Assembly (NCBI GenBank): GCA_014800245.1
Contig: JAAVGM010000004.1
Location: 1-41,337, forward strand
Source of the DNA: Bacteroidales bacterium
GTDB lineage: Bacteria; Bacteroidota; Bacteroidia; Bacteroidales; Muribaculaceae
Reading direction: 5' to 3'
Length of the DNA: 41,337 nt
Positions 25,014 through 32,384 of this stretch are shown here, piece by piece. A program made the position numbers and the translations under genes. Under the pieces are notes generated by a model that was not told where the DNA came from, did not search any database, and saw only the letters and a program-made list of their open reading frames with translations. Numbering within the stretch: the stretch's first letter is position 1; every line of letters begins with the position of its first letter.

Positions 25014-27029
25014 ATGAAGAAAACTTTCCTACTAATTCAGTTTGCAGCCTTTGCTTTCATGGGGATTTGTTCACAAGCCTCTGTATGCAACGCCGCAATG
25101 TCGCTCCCTGACTTTGATGAGAATGAGGTCAAGGTAATCACTTCTCGTCCCGAGGGTGAGGCCAAGTATTATGACTGCACCGGTTTTGAAGTAGCAATGA
25201 GCAATGAAGGGCCGGGCATAACCAATCAGTCAAGCCTAACATGCATAGTGTTTGGCGAGGATGGCGATGTGTGGATCAAAGATCCCATTTCAAACGATCA
25301 AAGAGACTCATGGGTGAAAGGACGCATGGATTCCGATGATAGGACTATCCATGTTGCTACCGGACAGTTTACCGACTATATGCCTTCAATGACGTTCGGG
25401 CGTCAGCTATGGGTGCTTGATTTCAATGAGGCTACCGGCATGTATTCTGTCAATCCCTCTATCAATGAAATTACCTATACGCTCTCTGATGGTCGCATAT
25501 CTCTTGAGGACACTTCCCGCGAGCGCATAATCGGTTCTATATTCCGCGCTAAGGGGGAGATAGAGGAGGAGTATCATTATGAAGGCACCTGGACGGGATA
25601 TGGTGATTACGAGACCGTCTATATCCCTTATTCTGCGCAACCATGCAATATTCCTGCAGATGCAACATGCGAGCCAATCACTTTCCGTGCTCCCGTCTAT
25701 TACGGAGGACAGTGGACCATGAAAGTGCTTGAAGCAAAACTCTATAGAACCGAGAATAAAGATGTTTATCTATCCGGATTCAGTTCTTCGGGTATGTATT
25801 TCACTGAGCCATTATGGACTGTAAAGGGTAGTGAAGAGGGAAATAAAATCGCGTTCCCTTCCGGGCAGTTCTTAGGCGCATATTATGGAAATCCTTATTA
25901 TTTCACTGGTTCGGATATATTGGATTCTGATGAACGGTGTGATGTGATGTTTATCCTCAATGGAGATGGGGTTTATGAATCGAACAACATCATCAGCTTT
26001 TCGATGGATGAGAAAGGAGAATATCCTTATTTCTATTATGATGGAGCCACATTGACTAACAATCCTCTTCCAGAGTTGGTTACACCCCCTGCATCTGCGC
26101 GTCAACATCTTTTCAAGATGAATTATAAAGGTTATATCCAGTCGATTGATTTCTATTATGACAGCTCGGCTAATGTGACGATTGCCTCAACAGACAAGAA
26201 CGTCTATATTAAGGGTATCTATTTCGGAGTGCCTGATTCATGGGTGGTTGGGGATATAATCGACGGCAAGGTGGTGTTTTATTCAACGCAGTACCTTGGC
26301 TTTATGAGCGAGATATGTCCTGAGATGTGGTTTATGGCATTCGGAGATGAATTCGACAAGCCTATCGACAGAATTGAATTCGACTATGATCCGGCTACGG
26401 GAGCCATGACGAATGCATCAGCAAATATCTCGGTGTCAATATGTGAGCGACGTAATCTCGGCATGCAATGGTTTTTCAAGCCTTCGTTTGAAGTGATAGA
26501 CGAAAACCCTGCAAAGCCCGCGAATCCCGATGATCTGGAATGGATTACATATGATTGGGATTCTAATGCAATCTTCGTCTTTGAGATTCCTATGAAGGAT
26601 ACGGAAGGAGAGGATCTTGTGGAGAATTGGCTTTCCTATCGTATATACACAGATACAGAATCTGAAGGTGTGGAGGTATATTCGCTTACCCCGGAAAAGA
26701 ACCCGGATATGAACCTCAGCGCACCAATAGATCTATTCCCATATAATTACTTCGATTACGACATATCTTATTCATATGGTCGCCATTACGTAACCATCCG
26801 TGATGATTGGTCCAAATTCAAGCGTATCGGCGTACAGAGTGTCTATGATGCAGGAGGAGAGGAAAATTGTTCGGATATTGTATGGCTTGAGCTTACGCAG
26901 TTATCTGTAGATGGGATAGTAGCTAATCCTGAAGATGGAGTGACATATAATCTTCAAGGCATAATAGTGAAAGGTGAACTTACACCAGGCATCTATATCA
27001 GAAACGGTAAGAAGTTTATCGTAAAGTGA
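25014..27029 (+). CDS. Large secreted protein with C-terminal sorting-like tail
   Basis: 671 residues with a signal peptide (MKKTFLLIQFAAFAFMGIC, cleavage near Ala-27/28). No lipobox fits. The body is beta-rich, with several repeats of aromatic, Asp and Gly residues (YFDY, GDYETVYIPY) and no recognised catalytic motif. The end, YNLQGIIVKGELTPGIYIRN then GKKFIVK, is the PGIYI..GKK..VK tail common in secreted Bacteroidales proteins and resembling type IX secretion C-terminal signals. The PI-PLC gene at 35062 has a similar end. The gene has its own promoter directly behind the TPR-AraC regulator, so it may be a target of it. It could be an adhesin or glycan-binding protein; this is not certain. 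Confidence 0.72.
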   Translation: MKKTFLLIQFAAFAFMGICSQASVCNAAMSLPDFDENEVKVITSRPEGEAKYYDCTGFEVAMSNEGPGITNQSSLTCIVFGEDGDVWIKDPISNDQRDSWVKGRMDSDDRTIHVATGQFTDYMPSMTFGRQLWVLDFNEATGMYSVNPSINEITYTLSDGRISLEDTSRERIIGSIFRAKGEIEEEYHYEGTWTGYGDYETVYIPYSAQPCNIPADATCEPITFRAPVYYGGQWTMKVLEAKLYRTENKDVYLSGFSSSGMYFTEPLWTVKGSEEGNKIAFPSGQFLGAYYGNPYYFTGSDILDSDERCDVMFILNGDGVYESNNIISFSMDEKGEYPYFYYDGATLTNNPLPELVTPPASARQHLFKMNYKGYIQSIDFYYDSSANVTIASTDKNVYIKGIYFGVPDSWVVGDIIDGKVVFYSTQYLGFMSEICPEMWFMAFGDEFDKPIDRIEFDYDPATGAMTNASANISVSICERRNLGMQWFFKPSFEVIDENPAKPANPDDLEWITYDWDSNAIFVFEIPMKDTEGEDLVENWLSYRIYTDTESEGVEVYSLTPEKNPDMNLSAPIDLFPYNYFDYDISYSYGRHYVTIRDDWSKFKRIGVQSVYDAGGEENCSDIVWLELTQLSVDGIVANPEDGVTYNLQGIIVKGELTPGIYIRNGKKFIVK

Positions 27030-27053
27030 GGTCTTGTTGAGCTCTAAAATATT

Positions 27054-27099
27054 ATAAAATATTCGGATGTCCGCTTCTGCCGACATCCGAATATTTTAT
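27054..27099. terminator. Perfect 18-bp bidirectional terminator
   Basis: 18 perfect pairs (27054-27071 with 27082-27099), 10-nt loop, with A/T-rich sides on both strands. It serves the rightward gene ending at 27029 and the leftward small gene ending at 27123. Confidence 0.82.
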
Positions 27100-27122
27100 A
27101 TTTAATGCATTCCTCTCGACTT

Positions 27123-27272
27123 TCACCCCGACTTTTGTTTCTTCTGGAGATCTTTAGGCATATTGGCAATAAAAGATATCCTTTCGTGGGTCATTTTCTC
27201 AGTCTCGCTTTGAGCAAATGAGAATTGAGAAGATACTAAAATCATTAGACTGAAAATAAATCCCTTTTTCAT
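27123..27272 (-). CDS. 49-residue secreted small protein or gene remnant
   Basis: The reverse strand encodes MKKGFIFSLMILVSSQFSFAQ (21 residues with the initiator; a convincing signal peptide), then ~28 charged residues including MTHERISFIANMPKDLQKKQ, ending with TGA at 27125-27123. The mature peptide would be about 28 residues. It runs towards the bidirectional terminator at 27054-27099, which supports transcription of this strand. No clear -7 box was found upstream. It may be a genuine small secreted peptide or the N-terminal stump of a longer lost gene. Confidence 0.5.
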   Translation of the reverse strand: MKKGFIFSLMILVSSQFSFAQSETEKMTHERISFIANMPKDLQKKQKSG

Positions 27273-27317
27273 ATCTATTACCCTTTACAGTCAGGAAATT
27301 GCATTTAATCTCCTGAA

Positions 27318-27352
27318 TTTGATACATAATTACAAAAAAAATCGTACATTTG
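27318..27352 (+). promoter_or_regulatory. Promoter of GH97-GH92 operon
   Basis: The -7 TACATTTG (27345-27352) is good; a TTTG at 27318-27321 lies 23 bp upstream, longer than the usual 19-20. The first ATG (27394) is ~42 bp downstream, as expected for the true start of the GH97 gene. Confidence 0.55.
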
Positions 27353-27416
27353 CACTCTAATCGAAAAACTCTTAGGACTAACCCAATACTTTAATGAAAA
27401 AACAGTTATTACGCTG

Positions 27417-29342
27417 ATGGCTATGGGATCTATTATTTTCCCATCCATTGGCAAAACCACCTCCTATAAGGTGTCGTCTCCTTCAGGAGAGGTGGTGTTG
27501 GATATAAATGTTGATGATGCTGTGAATTATTCGCTTGCAAGAAATGGAAAGAAAGTGATAGAAAAGGCAGCTATCGGCATGGATATCGAGAATAAAACAA
27601 AGAAATCGATTAAGGTCAAAAATTCGAAGAAAGGTTCTCATAAAGGCACAATAAAACCTGTTGTGCCTATGAAATTTTCCTCCATTGACGATACTTATAA
27701 TTATCTCGTCCTCGATATGGATGGTAACTATAGCATCGAATTTCGTGTGATGGATGATGGTGTGGCTCATCGTTTTGTCACTACATTCCCTGATTCAATC
27801 AATGTAATGGGGGAGACCTTTGAGCTTTCAGTTCCTACAGATGCCTATATGCATCTTCAGCAAGCAGGTGGATTCAAAACTTCCTACGAAGAATCTTATT
27901 CCCATAAGCCTGTGACGGAATGGACTGAGGAGGAAAGAATGAGTACGCTTCCTGTCCTGATGGAAGATGATGGGGAAGTGGTGCTTTTCTGTGAAACTAA
28001 CCTCCGCGATTATCCTGCTTTCTTCTTAAAAGGGGATGGAAATGGTAAATTTCATGCTGTCTTCCCCAAAGCCCCGACAAAGTTCGGACCTGACGGCGAC
28101 CGCAGTTTGAAAATTCTTGAAGAAGCTTCATATATAGCACGCACTGCCGGCAAGCGAACTTTCCCATGGCGTTATATGGTGGTCGGAGAGCCGAAGGATA
28201 TTCTTACCAACACTATGAGTGCACGTCTTGCCGATCAACCTAACGGAGATTTCTCATGGGTTGTGCCGGGACAGGCAAGTTGGGAATGGTGGAACGGTGC
28301 CACCCCTTATGGTGACGATGTGGATTTTGAGGCAGGTTGTAATCTTGACACTTATAAGTATTTCATAGATTTTGCATCTAAATATGGGATAAAATATATA
28401 GTAATGGATGAAGGATGGGCTAAAACCACTCTTGATCCCTTCACACCCAACCCCAACGTGGACCTGATGGAGCTAATCCGTTATGGAAATGATAAAGGGG
28501 TGGGAATTATCCTTTGGCTTACATGGCTTTCAGTAGAGAATAATTTCGATGTATTTGAAAAGGTAGCCGATTGGGGAATTAAAGGTCTCAAGATTGATTT
28601 CATGGATCGTAGCGATCAATGGATGGTCGATTATTACGAACGTGTGGCCAAGGAAGCCGCCAAGCATGGTCTTATAGTGGATATGCACGGTTCTTTTAAA
28701 CCTGCAGGCCTTGAAGTGACCTATCCCAATCTTATAAATTATGAGGGTGTGCGCGGCATGGAGCAGATGGGTGGATGCCGACCTGAAAATTCAATCTACA
28801 TCCCATTTATGCGAAATGCAGTCGGTCCTCAGGATTATACTCCCGGTGCAATGATCTCGATGCAGCCCAATTGCTATCGTGCAGATCGTCCTAATTCAGC
28901 TTCGATCGGTACACGTGCTTATCAGATGGCTCTCTTCACTGTTTTTGAGGGAGGTCTGCAGATGCTTGCCGATAATCCAACTCTTTATTATCGTAATAAT
29001 GATTGCACGGAATTCATCACTTCCGTACCGACAACATGGGATGAGACTGTGCCATTGGTTGCTGAGATAGGGAAAACCGTGGCGGTTGCAAAGAGAAAGG
29101 GGGATACATGGTATATCGGCGCTATTACAGGAAGCAATGATAAATGGAATGAATATACCTTCGATCTATCTTTCTTGGAAAATGGCGATTATGATATGAC
29201 TTCTTTTTCAGATGGTATCAATGCTCCCCGCCAGGCGATGGATTATAGAAAAACCGAATCAAAGGTGAAGAAAGGTGATAAAATAGATGTAAAACTCGCT
29301 CGCAATGGTGGTTGGACAGCTGTGATCAAACCCTCTAAATGA
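27417..29342 (+). CDS. GH97 glycoside hydrolase, retaining type (probable alpha-galactosidase-like), start affected by frameshift
   Basis: 641 residues visible. The GH97 (beta/alpha)8 domain carries YIVMDEGW, GVGIILWLTW, KIDFMDRSDQ with candidate nucleophile D394, and INYEGVRGMEQ with E443 or E449 as candidate acid/base. An Asp nucleophile in the IDFM.R.DQ motif indicates the retaining branch (BT1871-type alpha-galactosidase) rather than the inverting SusB branch. The N-terminal beta-sandwich spans ~15-270. The intact frame starts at 27417 without a signal peptide. However, an ATG at 27394 is in frame with a perfect signal peptide (MKKTVITLMAMGSIIFPSIG) if the run at 27397-27402 had seven A instead of six. 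GH92 follows with an ATGA overlap. Confidence 0.88.
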   Translation: MAMGSIIFPSIGKTTSYKVSSPSGEVVLDINVDDAVNYSLARNGKKVIEKAAIGMDIENKTKKSIKVKNSKKGSHKGTIKPVVPMKFSSIDDTYNYLVLDMDGNYSIEFRVMDDGVAHRFVTTFPDSINVMGETFELSVPTDAYMHLQQAGGFKTSYEESYSHKPVTEWTEEERMSTLPVLMEDDGEVVLFCETNLRDYPAFFLKGDGNGKFHAVFPKAPTKFGPDGDRSLKILEEASYIARTAGKRTFPWRYMVVGEPKDILTNTMSARLADQPNGDFSWVVPGQASWEWWNGATPYGDDVDFEAGCNLDTYKYFIDFASKYGIKYIVMDEGWAKTTLDPFTPNPNVDLMELIRYGNDKGVGIILWLTWLSVENNFDVFEKVADWGIKGLKIDFMDRSDQWMVDYYERVAKEAAKHGLIVDMHGSFKPAGLEVTYPNLINYEGVRGMEQMGGCRPENSIYIPFMRNAVGPQDYTPGAMISMQPNCYRADRPNSASIGTRAYQMALFTVFEGGLQMLADNPTLYYRNNDCTEFITSVPTTWDETVPLVAEIGKTVAVAKRKGDTWYIGAITGSNDKWNEYTFDLSFLENGDYDMTSFSDGINAPRQAMDYRKTESKVKKGDKIDVKLARNGGWTAVIKPSK

Positions 29343-31525
29343 AAACAACCATGAGTGTAATTAAAAAAATATTTCTTGCGGGATTAGGAGCAAGTTTTCT
29401 TTTCCCAATCTCCTTGATGGCAAAGACTGAAGAGGGGAATGGCTTGACAAAATATGTGAATCCGCTTTTAGGAACAGCCACTTTATGGGATAAAGAGGAT
29501 TTAGGCTTCGAACGAAAAGGGAAATCACGCACATGGGGAGCAGAGGTTTTTCCCGGAAGTGCACTCCCAAATGCTATGGTGCAGCTCACTCCGGTCACTA
29601 TGTGGCGTGCAGGAGCCGGCTATCAGTATGAAGATCCGACCATCTTGGGTTTTGCGCATACAGCTATGGGTCATTGGAACCTCATAGATCTTCCTATTCT
29701 ACCTGTGACCGGCAATTTCTCTGCCGATGACTATGCTTCGGAGTATTCACATAGCAATGAATCGGCGCATCCCGGTTATTATCAAGTGATGCTCGACCGA
29801 TATGGGGTGAATGCCGAATTAACGAGCACCCTTCATGCCGGCTATCATAAATACACATTCAAGGAGACTGATACCAAAAGATTGCTTGTCAATGTGGCCC
29901 ACAATCAAGGGAATGTAGGGAATTGGAAGATGGAGCAGGTAGGAGAGAACGCCTTTGCCGGAAGACAGAACGGGCTCTATTACTACGCCGTTACCAATCT
30001 TCCCATAGACTCCATCCAATTCCTTAAAAGCGGAAATGAGAAAGGGGTTCCAGTGGCTGTTGTGGATTTCAAGGATAACCGAGGATCGAAGCCTTTGGAG
30101 GTAAAGATTGGATTATCATATGTCAGCATCGAAAACGCAAAGATGAATCTCGACGCGGAGATGCTTTCTAAGAATTTTGAGGATGTTCGGAAAGAGGCCG
30201 ATGACACTTGGGAGAATCTTCTAAGCAAAATTAAGGTGGATGGATCCACAGATCGCAACAAAGGTTTGTTTTATTCCACATTCTATCGATCAATGCTTAT
30301 GCCTCGTCTTGAAAGCGATGTCAATGGAGAATATCGTGATCGCCAGGGAACTATTGTTAAAGATGCGGATTTTAAATATTATTCCAATCCAGCGTTTTGG
30401 GATGTCAGTCGCGATCAATTGATCCTTTTGGGTATGGTCCGTCCGGAGGTGGCACGCGATGTGATATGGTCAACAATCGACCGTGGCGAGAAGGATAAAG
30501 GATTTATACCGACGTATTTCCATGGCGACCATGCTCCTACATTCGTGATAGGTAGTTGGAAAAGAGGGATAAAAGATTTCGATCTGCAACGTGCTTATAA
30601 CCTTGCGCTGAAAAGTGCCACTCAGGCCGGTAACGGAGGTAGAGCTTGGATGCAGGAATATCTCGACAAGGGATATGTATCGGATCTTAATTTGCCCGAG
30701 TGCCCATTCTGGGAGGAACATAAAGGCGGGGTGACTAAGACCCTTGAATATTCCTATGATGATTATGCTGTGGCGCAGATTGCAAAAGAGTTGGGCGACA
30801 CAGAAAACTATAATCTTCTAATGGATCATAGTAAGAATTATAAGAACATATTTAATCCTGAGAATGGTTTCTTTCAGGGAAGAATAGAGGAAGACGGAAG
30901 TTGGCTAACCCCTTACTATCCCGACAGAGGTTATTTTCAGCATCAGTATCGCGAGGCAAACGGATGGAACTCCCTTTTCTATGCGCCCCATGATCCTGAA
31001 GGGGTTATTGCTCTCTATCCCTCATTCGATGTGGTGGAAGCAAAACTTGATACTCTTTTCACTCGTCCCTATTACGGCGAGGATATTGCCAATATGACAG
31101 GGTTTATCGGGAATTATTGTCATGGCAATCAGCCGGGGCATAATATTCCCTATACCTATTATTTCATAGGTAAGCAGGAGAAATCTCAGGAGAGATTGAA
31201 TCAGATTATGGATCGGTTCTATGATATGGGTAAAGATCACCTTGCCTATGCCGGAATGGACGATGCCGGAGAGATGTCGGCGTGGTTTGTGCTCAATTCA
31301 ATCGGTCTGTTCACATACTCACCTGCTGATCCGGAATATATCGTATCAGTTCCGCTGTTTTCTGATGTGACCTTCAAATTAGGAGAGAAGCCTTTTGAAA
31401 TAAAACGAAAGGGAAAAGGAAACAGGATTGAAAAGATTACAGTAGGGGGGAAGAAGCTAAACGGCTACTTTGTTCCTGATTCTCTATTGAGGGAAGGAAA
31501 GAACCTTGTCATCTATACTAAATAA
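29339..31525 (+). CDS. GH92 family protein with Gln at the general-acid position
   Basis: 728 residues, start ATG overlapping the GH97 stop; a second ATG at 29351 (MSVIKKIF) may be the true start of the signal peptide (cleavage near LMA-KT). GH92 family blocks: YVNPLLGTAT, VFPGSALPNAMVQLTP, GFAHTAMGHWN, FWDVSRDQL, CHGNQPGHNIPYTYY and MDDAGEMSAWFVLNSIG. GH92 enzymes are calcium-dependent inverting exo-alpha-mannosidases. D641/D642 fit the catalytic base region. The usual HGNEP acid motif reads HGNQP here (Q598). The MDD..GE..SAW block also differs slightly from NDD..GQMSAW. The protein is probably periplasmic. A Gln at this position is known in GH92 enzymes acting on mannose-phosphate linkages. 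Confidence 0.9.
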   Translation: MKTTMSVIKKIFLAGLGASFLFPISLMAKTEEGNGLTKYVNPLLGTATLWDKEDLGFERKGKSRTWGAEVFPGSALPNAMVQLTPVTMWRAGAGYQYEDPTILGFAHTAMGHWNLIDLPILPVTGNFSADDYASEYSHSNESAHPGYYQVMLDRYGVNAELTSTLHAGYHKYTFKETDTKRLLVNVAHNQGNVGNWKMEQVGENAFAGRQNGLYYYAVTNLPIDSIQFLKSGNEKGVPVAVVDFKDNRGSKPLEVKIGLSYVSIENAKMNLDAEMLSKNFEDVRKEADDTWENLLSKIKVDGSTDRNKGLFYSTFYRSMLMPRLESDVNGEYRDRQGTIVKDADFKYYSNPAFWDVSRDQLILLGMVRPEVARDVIWSTIDRGEKDKGFIPTYFHGDHAPTFVIGSWKRGIKDFDLQRAYNLALKSATQAGNGGRAWMQEYLDKGYVSDLNLPECPFWEEHKGGVTKTLEYSYDDYAVAQIAKELGDTENYNLLMDHSKNYKNIFNPENGFFQGRIEEDGSWLTPYYPDRGYFQHQYREANGWNSLFYAPHDPEGVIALYPSFDVVEAKLDTLFTRPYYGEDIANMTGFIGNYCHGNQPGHNIPYTYYFIGKQEKSQERLNQIMDRFYDMGKDHLAYAGMDDAGEMSAWFVLNSIGLFTYSPADPEYIVSVPLFSDVTFKLGEKPFEIKRKGKGNRIEKITVGGKKLNGYFVPDSLLREGKNLVIYTK

Positions 31526-31548
31526 AGAGCAAATTATATTCAATAAAG

Positions 31549-31587
31549 AAAAGGTCGGGAAGAGGAAATCCTCATCTCGACCTTTTT
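31549..31587. terminator. Bidirectional terminator between GH92 and HdeD-like genes
   Basis: A 12-bp stem with one G-U pair (31549-31560 with 31575-31586); T run to 31587 on the plus strand and a matching A-rich side for the minus strand. It serves the convergent genes ending at 31525 and 31608. Confidence 0.85.
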
Positions 31588-31607
31588 GTGATTCTTTACA
31601 AAAAATA

Positions 31608-32174
31608 TTAAGAAATTCTATCGTGGAGATTCTTAATCTTAAATGCGGCTGCAACACGGAACACCCCGTAACAGCATAATGCAATACCAATCCACATCCA
31701 AGCTGTAACGCCGAGAGCAATAGGATTGAATATAATCCAGAAACTGAAGAAGAGAGTGCCTAAAAGCAAGAGGGCGGCGAGGAAAGTGGCAAGAGGATTA
31801 TATACCGAAATTGCGAATATCTGACCCAATCCGTTGAAAGCTGCAAAAATAAGCCAAATGCCAATTATATAAAGGAACGTAAGGGTCATTTCCTGTGTGT
31901 TCATCGTAAGCATCCAAATACCGGCAATCACATCAAGGATACCAAGGCAGAGATCCCAACCCCATCCGGGATTATGTTTTGATGTTGCAATACCCCATAT
32001 TAAATCTACTGCGCCGACCACGAGAAGACCGATAGCGAAGATCATGGCTAAAATAGGAAGTGCTCCGGAGGGGCAACAGATCGACCAAACACCGAGCCCG
32101 ATACATACAAGACCTGTAATTAGAGGAAGCCACCAATATTTGGTGATCCCACTGAGAAATGTGTTTCTTAGCAT
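31608..32174 (-). CDS. HdeD-like (DUF308) membrane protein
   Basis: 188 residues with about six hydrophobic helices and a DUF308 repeat pattern (WWLPLITGLVCIGLGVW; VVGAVDLIWGI; GILDVIAGIWML). DUF308/HdeD proteins are inner-membrane proteins; E. coli HdeD supports acid resistance at high cell density. No catalytic residues are visible. The gene stands alone on the minus strand between the GH92 gene and the duplicated secreted protein. No strong -7 box was identified upstream. Confidence 0.82.
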   Translation of the reverse strand: MLRNTFLSGITKYWWLPLITGLVCIGLGVWSICCPSGALPILAMIFAIGLLVVGAVDLIWGIATSKHNPGWGWDLCLGILDVIAGIWMLTMNTQEMTLTFLYIIGIWLIFAAFNGLGQIFAISVYNPLATFLAALLLLGTLFFSFWIIFNPIALGVTAWMWIGIALCCYGVFRVAAAFKIKNLHDRIS

Positions 32175-32309
32175 AATATTAAGATTTTATAATTTTAAAA
32201 ATATTTACATTCTTATAACAACCCTAAGTCTTTAAGGGTTTAGAAGGTTTCTGAACAATTTAACCTCTATTTTGAATAGTATTTTTCCTTTAGATCTATT
32301 AATTTTCGA

Positions 32310-32317
32310 TAATTTTG
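32310..32317 (+). promoter_or_regulatory. Promoter -7 box (TAATTTTG) for 32385-PLC genes
   Basis: A consensus -7 box about 68 bp before the ATG at 32385. The -33 region is not clear. The rest of the gap 32175-32384 is AT-rich with one short inverted repeat around 32219-32241. Confidence 0.6.
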
Positions 32318-32384
32318 CATCACTTAAATCTAACCATAATCATAGAATTGATAACCTTACATTAGACATATTAACCAACAAAAC

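Noticed and set aside
25014-25110. Lipoprotein signal in the 25014 protein (Cys in MGIC)
   Set aside because: Ile at the position before Cys does not fit a lipobox; a normal signal peptide cut further on fits better.
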